From positions 1 to 19,387 of the forward strand of contig JADQBU010000267.1 of assembly GCA_016278435.1 (NCBI GenBank): 19,387 nt of DNA, given 5' to 3'. The DNA is from Halanaerobiales bacterium (GTDB lineage: Bacteria; Bacillota; Halanaerobiia; Halanaerobiales; JADQBU01). Both the position numbers and the translations under genes were made by a program. Below are positions 15,253 to 19,387 of the stretch, one piece after another. Within the stretch, counting starts at the first letter, position 1; each line of letters opens with the position of its first letter. The notes under the pieces were generated by a model. It was not told the origin of the DNA. It saw only the letters and a list, made by a program, of their open reading frames with translations, and did not search any database.

Positions 15253-15269
15253 CGTTAATAGTAACAAAT

Positions 15270-16034
15270 TCAACTTACTTTTAGTTTAAGACGTAGCTCG
15301 TCTGCAATCCGGGCAATAAATTGAGAGTTTGTCGCCTTACCACTTGCGGCCGGAATGGTATTTCTAAAGTATTTATTTAAGAGCTCTATATTTCCGCGGT
15401 TCCAGGTAACTTCTATAGCATGTCTGATTGCTCGTTCCACTTTGCTCGGGGTAGTATTAAAATGGTCAGCAACGGCCGGATATAGTTCCTTGGTGACAGC
15501 ACCCATAAGATTAATATTATTTATTACAAGTTCAATCGATTTTCGCAAATAAAGGTAGCCCTTAATATGAGCAGGAACACCCAGATCATGCATAATTTCA
15601 GTAATCTTTAGATTCAGATCTACCCTGGTACCGGTATTAAGAGACCTACTATTACTTGTATTTGCCAGCTGTTTTATTCTGGCTCCCAGTTTGGTTAAGT
15701 CAATTGGTTTCATTATGTAATATTTTGCTCCAAGTGCAGCCATTTTCTGGGCCAGTTCTTCCTGACCAAAGGCGGTCAGAATGATAACCTTGAGGTCCTG
15801 GCCTAAATCGGAATTGTTTAATTCTTCCATAACTCCTATACCATCGAGATGGGGCATAATCAGGTCCAGAATCATGATATCGGGTTTTTCGTTTTCCAGA
15901 AACTCAAGACATTCCTGTCCATTGTGAGCGGTACCGATAACATCAAAACTTTCCTGAGCGGAAAGATATTCTTTGACCATACTACAAAATCCCTTGTTGT
16001 CATCAACAATAAACACTCTTATACTATCTTCCAT
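15270..16034 (-). CDS. spo0A: Sporulation master response regulator Spo0A
   Basis: This 254-residue Spo0A is the response regulator that, when phosphorylated, binds 0A boxes and directs entry to sporulation and other stationary-phase programmes. The receiver domain (about 4-122) has the acidic pair Asp11-Asp12, the phosphoacceptor Asp57 in DIMILDLIMPHLDG, Thr in ILTAFGQE and Lys109 in YYIMKPID. A short linker leads to the DNA-binding domain (about 145-254). It carries the hallmark VPAHIKGYLYLR and the helix-turn-helix FNTTPSKVERAIRHAIEV (B. subtilis has nearly the same), then TNSQFIA near the end. Although the frame is open to 16223, the true start is ATG 16034: homology begins at MEDSIRVFIVDDN and GGGAGG precedes it by 11 bases. 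A sigma-H-like promoter lies 47 to 75 bases upstream. spoIVB, its usual neighbour, is not here. Confidence 0.97.
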   Translation of the reverse strand: MEDSIRVFIVDDNKGFCSMVKEYLSAQESFDVIGTAHNGQECLEFLENEKPDIMILDLIMPHLDGIGVMEELNNSDLGQDLKVIILTAFGQEELAQKMAALGAKYYIMKPIDLTKLGARIKQLANTSNSRSLNTGTRVDLNLKITEIMHDLGVPAHIKGYLYLRKSIELVINNINLMGAVTKELYPAVADHFNTTPSKVERAIRHAIEVTWNRGNIELLNKYFRNTIPAASGKATNSQFIARIADELRLKLKVS

Positions 16035-16077
16035 TGCAAATAATTCCTCCCTTAATTGTAATATTTTACCTGTATTT

Positions 16078-16109
16078 ATTATATTCTCTAAAAAGTAGCA
16101 AATACCTTT
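16078..16109 (-). promoter_or_regulatory. Sigma-H-like promoter for spo0A, with overlapping TATAAT
   Basis: Read on the minus strand, AAAGGTATT (16109 to 16101), an 11-base spacer and AGAGAATAT (16089 to 16081) match the sigma-H pattern RnAGGAwWW-n11/12-RnnGAAT at all but one position. A TATAAT (16083 to 16078) overlaps the -10, but no good sigma-A -35 is spaced for it. B. subtilis spo0A is likewise driven by sigma-H from its near promoter. Confidence 0.65.
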
Positions 16110-16128
16110 TATTTTATCGGTAATTTTT

Positions 16129-16147
16129 TCCAGATATTTTTTCTGGA
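16129..16147. promoter_or_regulatory. Dyad upstream of the spo0A promoter
   Basis: TCCAGA (16129-16134) and TCTGGA (16142-16147) form a perfect 6-base inverted repeat with a 7-base T-rich spacer. It lies about 20 bases upstream of the spo0A -35 and about 100 bases before trxB. It could bind a regulator of either gene; a chance palindrome is not excluded. Confidence 0.3.
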
Positions 16148-16171
16148 TTGTTAATGGTTTTACTGTTTTTC

Positions 16172-16178
16172 TGTCGGA
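16172..16178 (+). promoter_or_regulatory. Near-match 0A box in the spo0A/trxB intergenic region
   Basis: TGTCGGA matches the 0A box consensus TGTCGAA at six of seven positions. It lies about 63 bases above the spo0A -35, where autoregulatory 0A boxes occur in other Firmicutes. A single 6 of 7 match in 209 bases is weak evidence. Confidence 0.25.
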
Positions 16179-16243
16179 GAAATAATAAAATTTAATTGTA
16201 CTGTTGACTTTGGGAAAAAGCATATATATCAGGAGGGTTATTT

Positions 16244-17170
16244 ATGGAAAAAAAGAAGGAAAAAATAATTATAATTGGCGGAGGCCCGGCAGGCTTGACT
16301 GCAGCTATCTATGCTGCCCGAGCAGGTCTGGATCCTCTATTATTGAATGGCCCAGAACCAGGAGGTAAGATAATTACGACTTCTGAACTTGAAAACTATC
16401 CTGGGTTTCCAGAAGGAATCGGTGGTTATGAAGTCATGGAGAAATTTACTGCTCAGGCAGAAAAATTTGAGGCCAGGCTGGAGTATGAAACCGTTGAAAA
16501 AGTTGATTTTTCTAAAACACCATATCAAATTACAACCGATGAGAATGAATATGAAGCAGAATCAATTATAATTGCTACCGGGGCTGAATCCCGTAAACTG
16601 GGTCTGGATAAGGAAGTGAAATTCATCGGTAGAGGTATTTCCTACTGTGCCACCTGTGATGGAGCCCTGTTTAGAGATAAGGTTGTAGCTGTAGTCGGCG
16701 GCGGGAATGTAGCATTAGAAGAAGCAAATTTCCTGACCCGTTTTGTTAAAAAAGTATATTTAATTCACCGCCGGGATAAGTTCCGCGGCTCCAGGATTAT
16801 GGGAGATAGAGTAAAAGAAAATAGCAAGGTTGAGATTCTCTGGAATACTGAGGTGCGCGAAATCCTGGGAGAAGATAAAGTAGAAGGCTTAAAGGTAGAA
16901 AACAATAAAACCGGTGAACAGGTAAAGTTAAATGATGTCAACGGGTTTTTCATTGCTGTCGGTTACCGCCCCAGAACAGGAATATTCAAAGGCGAACTGG
17001 AGCTCGATGACTCTGGCTATATTGTTACAGATAAGAGACAGCGGACCAGCAAAGAAGGGATTTTTGCTGCTGGTGATGTTCAGGACAGCATCTACCAGCA
17101 GGTTATAACATCTGCCGGTACCGGGGCCAAGGCAGCAATGGAGGCCTATAAATTTCTGGAAGGATATTAA
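16244..17170 (+). CDS. trxB: Thioredoxin reductase
   Basis: This 308-residue low-molecular-weight thioredoxin reductase moves electrons from NAD(P)H through FAD to the thioredoxin disulfide in the cytosol. The FAD site is IIGGGPAGLTAAIYAARAG (10-28). The redox pair is Cys135 and Cys138 in SYCATCDGALFRD. The pyridine nucleotide site is VVGGGNVALEEA (150-161) followed by HRRDKFRGS (175-183), whose arginines are those that favour NADPH. The closing FAD contact is GIFAAGDVQDSIYQQV. Length is standard. AGGAGGGT about eight bases before the ATG gives a firm start. It diverges from spo0A across 209 bases (open frame 16035-16223 is not coding), and tmk follows with its own promoter. No thioredoxin gene is in the window, and I see no convincing promoter for trxB: a TTGACT at 16204-16209 has no usable -10 before the ribosome binding site. 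Confidence 0.96.
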   Translation: MEKKKEKIIIIGGGPAGLTAAIYAARAGLDPLLLNGPEPGGKIITTSELENYPGFPEGIGGYEVMEKFTAQAEKFEARLEYETVEKVDFSKTPYQITTDENEYEAESIIIATGAESRKLGLDKEVKFIGRGISYCATCDGALFRDKVVAVVGGGNVALEEANFLTRFVKKVYLIHRRDKFRGSRIMGDRVKENSKVEILWNTEVREILGEDKVEGLKVENNKTGEQVKLNDVNGFFIAVGYRPRTGIFKGELELDDSGYIVTDKRQRTSKEGIFAAGDVQDSIYQQVITSAGTGAKAAMEAYKFLEGY

Positions 17171-17178
17171 GTAGATAT

Positions 17179-17207
17179 TTTAAAGATGTTAATTAATGTG
17201 ATATAAT
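17179..17207 (+). promoter_or_regulatory. Sigma-A promoter for the tmk operon
   Basis: TTTAAA (17179-17184, four of six), a 17-base spacer and a perfect TATAAT (17202-17207). TG lies one base before the -10 (17199-17200), making it an extended -10. It begins nine bases after the trxB stop and fires about 30 bases before tmk, separating tmk-darA-holB-ricT from trxB. Confidence 0.65.
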
Positions 17208-17244
17208 ATAACAAAGAATGTAAGATGTGAGAGGAGTAATATCG

Positions 17245-17886
17245 TTGGGGAACGGTTTTTTCATTACAATCGAGGGAATTGAAGGATCCGGGAAGACAAC
17301 CCAGGTTAAATTATTATATGAAAGATTGACCGGTTCTGGTTATGATGTAACTTGTACTAAAGAACCTGGTAGTACTGAAATCGGACAAAAGATCAGGGAG
17401 ATATTACTTGATCCTGGAAACAACAGGATGGAAGCCAGGGCTGAGATCTTGCTTTATGCTGCAGACCGGGCCCAGGATGTAACCGAGATTATTGAACCGG
17501 CCCTGAATAAGGGGAAGATAGTTCTATCTGACAGGTATATTGATTCCAATATAGCATACCAGGGTTTTGGGAGAAGACTTGACCTGGATATGGTCAGGAA
17601 GGTAAATGAGTGGGTTATCAGGGGCTACTGGCCGGACCTGACAATCATACTTGATATTGAGCCTGAAAAAGGTATTGCTCGGGCCCGCAGTCTATCACCT
17701 GATAAGTGTGGAGACAGGCTGGAACAGGAACTGATTGATTTTCACCACCGGGTAAGGGAAGCTTACCGGGATATGGTGGAGGGAGATCAAGCCGGAGAAC
17801 GCTTTGTTTTTCTCGATGCCGACCTCCCCAGTGACGATCTGCACCAGAAGCTATTTGAGATTGTAAAGGAGAGATTACCAGAATGA
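17245..17886 (+). CDS. tmk: Thymidylate kinase
   Basis: This 213-residue dTMP kinase phosphorylates dTMP to dTDP with ATP, an essential step in dTTP synthesis. The P-loop GIEGSGKT is at 11-18. KEPGSTEIGQKIR (about 39-51) is the dTMP-binding region, with Ser where EPGG is usual. DRYIDSNIAYQG (about 96-107) is the DR-Y motif. The lid region (ARSLSPDKCGDRLEQE, about 145-160) carries arginines. I choose TTG 17245 as start because GAGGAG (17231-17236) is eight bases upstream and the residue count then matches the family. The GTG at 17227 that extends the frame lies before that site. The stop overlaps the darA start (ATGA), a sign of coupled translation. Own promoter at 17179-17207. Confidence 0.95.
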   Translation: MGNGFFITIEGIEGSGKTTQVKLLYERLTGSGYDVTCTKEPGSTEIGQKIREILLDPGNNRMEARAEILLYAADRAQDVTEIIEPALNKGKIVLSDRYIDSNIAYQGFGRRLDLDMVRKVNEWVIRGYWPDLTIILDIEPEKGIARARSLSPDKCGDRLEQELIDFHHRVREAYRDMVEGDQAGERFVFLDADLPSDDLHQKLFEIVKERLPE

Positions 17887-18224
17887 GTGAAACAAAGAAG
17901 ATGGTAGTAGCTATTGTTCATGACCATGATGCCCCGGATTTAATGGATTCTCTGGCCAATGCCCGTTTCCAGGCTACAAAGTTAGCCACAACAGGGGGGT
18001 TCTTACGTGAAGGCAATACTACCTTCATTATTGGTACAGACGAGGAGCACCTGGAAGAACTGATCGATTTAATCAATGACAACTGTAAATCGCGCAAAAA
18101 AACTGTAGCCCCGATGTCTCCTGTAGCCAACACTCTGGAGGGATATTATTCTTTCCCCATGGAAGTACAGATCGGTGGGGCAACTGTCTTTGTTCTTGAT
18201 GTTGAAAAGTTTATTAAATTGTAA
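17883..18224 (+). CDS. darA: PII-like cyclic-di-AMP receptor (DarA/YaaQ)
   Basis: This 113-residue protein of the DarA (PstA, YaaQ) family is a trimeric PII-like protein that binds cyclic di-AMP. Its sequence tracks B. subtilis DarA along nearly its whole length: VVAIVHDHD at the start, FQATKLATTGGFLREGNTTF (about 28-47) and GTDEEHLEELIDLI. VAPMSPVAN lies in the variable loop, and GGATVFVLDVEKF is at the end. The TTGGF and G-N-T-T-F residues line the nucleotide pocket in the family. Its output is not established in general. It overlaps tmk by four bases and is followed by holB 13 bases later; the yaaR gene that sits between these two in B. subtilis is absent. Its presence implies that the organism makes cyclic di-AMP. 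Confidence 0.93.
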   Translation: MSETKKMVVAIVHDHDAPDLMDSLANARFQATKLATTGGFLREGNTTFIIGTDEEHLEELIDLINDNCKSRKKTVAPMSPVANTLEGYYSFPMEVQIGGATVFVLDVEKFIKL

Positions 18225-18237
18225 GGAGCAGTCTTAG

Positions 18238-19221
18238 ATGAGTTTTAGTAAGATTATAGGCCAACAGGATGCCGTTAAAATAATGCAGGATGCATTGAAG
18301 TCGGGAAGAATTAATCATGCCTATCTCTTTGCGGGAAAAGAAGGTACTGGCAAGAAAAGCCTGGCTTATGAGTTTGCCCGGGCTATTTTCTGTCAGGAAA
18401 GTAGGTCTGATAGTTGTGACCAGTGTTTAAGCTGCCGAAAGATTGAACATGGTAATCATCCTGATTTAAAATATATTAATACAGATGAAGAAAGTAAAGT
18501 AATCAAGATAGAGCAAATACGAGAACTGCAGATGGATTTAGCTTTTAAACCATATGAAAGTTCACATAAGGTATATATTATAGATAATGCAGCAGCCATG
18601 ACATTACAGGCAGCAAACAGCCTGCTTAAAACACTGGAAGAACCGCCGACTTACGCAGTAATCATTCTGCTTGCGACAGAAATAGAACATTTATTACCAA
18701 CTGTTGTTTCTCGATGTCAACTGGTTAAACTTTCTCTAATTCCCCGGGAACTTATCAGGAAATATTTAAAGAGAGAAGGGATTAAGGAGGAGCAGACCAG
18801 ATTATTTTCCATGCTGGCTGCCGGGAGTCTGGGCCGGGCTTTACAGCTGGCTCAAGATGAAAACTTTTTTAACTTCAGGAAAAATATTCTTGATTTTTTA
18901 ATGAATTTACCTGATACAGGAACCGTTGAGATATTTAAGCAGGTTGATGAGATGGTAAAGGCTCTTGATGAAAATTATCCATTATTTGATTTGCTATCAA
19001 GCTGGTATCACGATATAATAATGAGAGAGAAGGGGAATAAGGAAGAGATAGTTAATTATGATTACCTGAGAGGTATAGAGAAGCAGCAGGGTTATTCTTT
19101 GCCGGAATTAATTGCAATTATAGAATTAATAAATGAATATTATAATTATATAAAAAGTAATGTTAAAACTGATCTTGCTCTACAGGTTTTATTCCTGAAG
19201 ATAAGAGCTAAAAGGGTGTAG
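18238..19221 (+). CDS. holB: DNA polymerase III delta' subunit
   Basis: This 327-residue AAA+ clamp-loader subunit opens and loads the sliding clamp together with delta and tau/gamma during replication. The N-terminal IIGQQDAV is followed by a P-loop-like GKEGTGKKS (33-41). The zinc-binding cysteines are 52, 60, 63 and 66. VYIIDNAAAMTLQAANSLLKTLEEPP (about 112-137) is the Walker B/LLKxLEEPP signature, and VVSRCQ is the SRC motif. The C-terminal third is helical, as expected for the oligomerisation domain. The final GKKS keeps the lysine typical of Firmicute HolB. AAGGAG lies about 10 bases before the ATG. ricT starts five bases after the stop, so this is inside the tmk operon. Confidence 0.95.
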   Translation: MSFSKIIGQQDAVKIMQDALKSGRINHAYLFAGKEGTGKKSLAYEFARAIFCQESRSDSCDQCLSCRKIEHGNHPDLKYINTDEESKVIKIEQIRELQMDLAFKPYESSHKVYIIDNAAAMTLQAANSLLKTLEEPPTYAVIILLATEIEHLLPTVVSRCQLVKLSLIPRELIRKYLKREGIKEEQTRLFSMLAAGSLGRALQLAQDENFFNFRKNILDFLMNLPDTGTVEIFKQVDEMVKALDENYPLFDLLSSWYHDIIMREKGNKEEIVNYDYLRGIEKQQGYSLPELIAIIELINEYYNYIKSNVKTDLALQVLFLKIRAKRV

Positions 19222-19226
19222 ATAAA

Positions 19227-19387
19227 ATGTATACAGTAGTAGGAATTAGTTTTAAGGATGCCGGGAAAATATATTATTTTAATCCGGATCATATAGAACT
19301 GGAAAAGGGAGAACATGTAATTGTAGAGACGGCCCGTGGCCTGGAATACGGGGAAGTTGTACTTGAAAAAAAAGAGGTAACAGAGGA
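19227..19387 (+). CDS. ricT: PSP1 domain protein RicT/YaaT (3' partial)
   Basis: The first 53 residues of a YaaT/RicT protein run off the right edge (the family is about 270 residues or more). VVGISFKDAGKIYYFNP and HVIVETARGLEYGEVV are the start of the PSP1 domain and match B. subtilis YaaT closely. In Bacillus, RicT with RicA and RicF forms an iron-sulfur complex that speeds RNA processing by RNase Y and is needed for efficient Spo0A phosphorylation. It lies five bases after holB with no separate promoter, so it is the fourth gene of the tmk operon. Confidence 0.92.
   Translation, partial: MYTVVGISFKDAGKIYYFNPDHIELEKGEHVIVETARGLEYGEVVLEKKEVTE

Noticed and set aside
16035..16223. N-terminal extension of spo0A to 16223
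   Set aside because: The extra 63 residues have no homology to Spo0A; they cover the promoter region, and a ribosome binding site precedes ATG 16034.
16204..16230. TTGACT with TATATA as trxB promoter
   Set aside because: Spacing is about 13 bases, and a correct 17-base spacing would put the transcription start on the ribosome binding site.
1..19387. CRISPR array, IS element, prophage or toxin-antitoxin system
   Set aside because: No regularly spaced repeats, transposase, integrase, terminal inverted repeats or small paired genes were seen.

Overview
The window looks like a chromosomal segment from a low-GC, anaerobic, Spo0A-bearing Firmicute. The evidence is a clear spo0A, the Firmicute tmk-yaaQ(darA)-holB-yaaT(ricT) run, a yaaL/DUF2508 gene, strong AGGAGG-type ribosome binding sites and sigma-A style promoters. 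AT-rich codon use, a TAXI-type TRAP transporter and abundant ferredoxin/flavin proteins would suit a halophilic fermenter such as the Halanaerobiales. That placement is an inference and cannot be proven from this window. No tRNA, rRNA, CRISPR array, insertion sequence or phage gene was seen, and no gene-free stretch exceeds 300 bases.

Left part (1-11833), an accessory transport and metabolism region, all on the + strand. It opens with the 3' part of a TAXI substrate-binding protein and its fused TRAP permease. Next come a C45-type Ntn hydrolase, a flavin/NAD(P) oxidoreductase with a probable redox cysteine, and a DUF2848 protein. A second probable transcription unit starts near 6500 with its own extended -10 and an inverted repeat in the leader. 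It contains a decayed MFS gene, a UbiX flavin prenyltransferase, a MoaD/ThiS-like sulfur carrier, an intact paralogous MFS transporter, a TauE/SafE permease and an EamA transporter, and ends at a strong terminator (11287-11328). A small DUF606/YdcZ transporter follows; its only well-placed start codon is ATT. The region reads as an import, process and export module for an unknown, perhaps acylated or amide-linked, compound. UbiX has no UbiD partner here and the MoaD-like protein has no activating enzyme here.

Right part (11905-19387), core genome. yaaL ends at a good terminator and faces a minus-strand DUF362/di-[4Fe-4S] protein. That gene diverges from guaB, which has a near-perfect sigma-A promoter. 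guaB converges on spo0A across a GC-rich hairpin. spo0A carries a good sigma-H-like promoter and diverges from trxB. tmk (TTG start), darA, holB and the start of ricT then form a tightly packed operon. The conserved Firmicute block running from recR-yaaL to tmk-darA-holB-ricT is therefore split by guaB, spo0A and trxB, and spo0A is not beside spoIVB as it usually is.

Several starts differ from the longest open frame: DUF2848 (GTG 5741), the MFS pseudogene (TTG 6557), DUF606 (ATT 11390), spo0A (16034) and tmk (TTG 17245).
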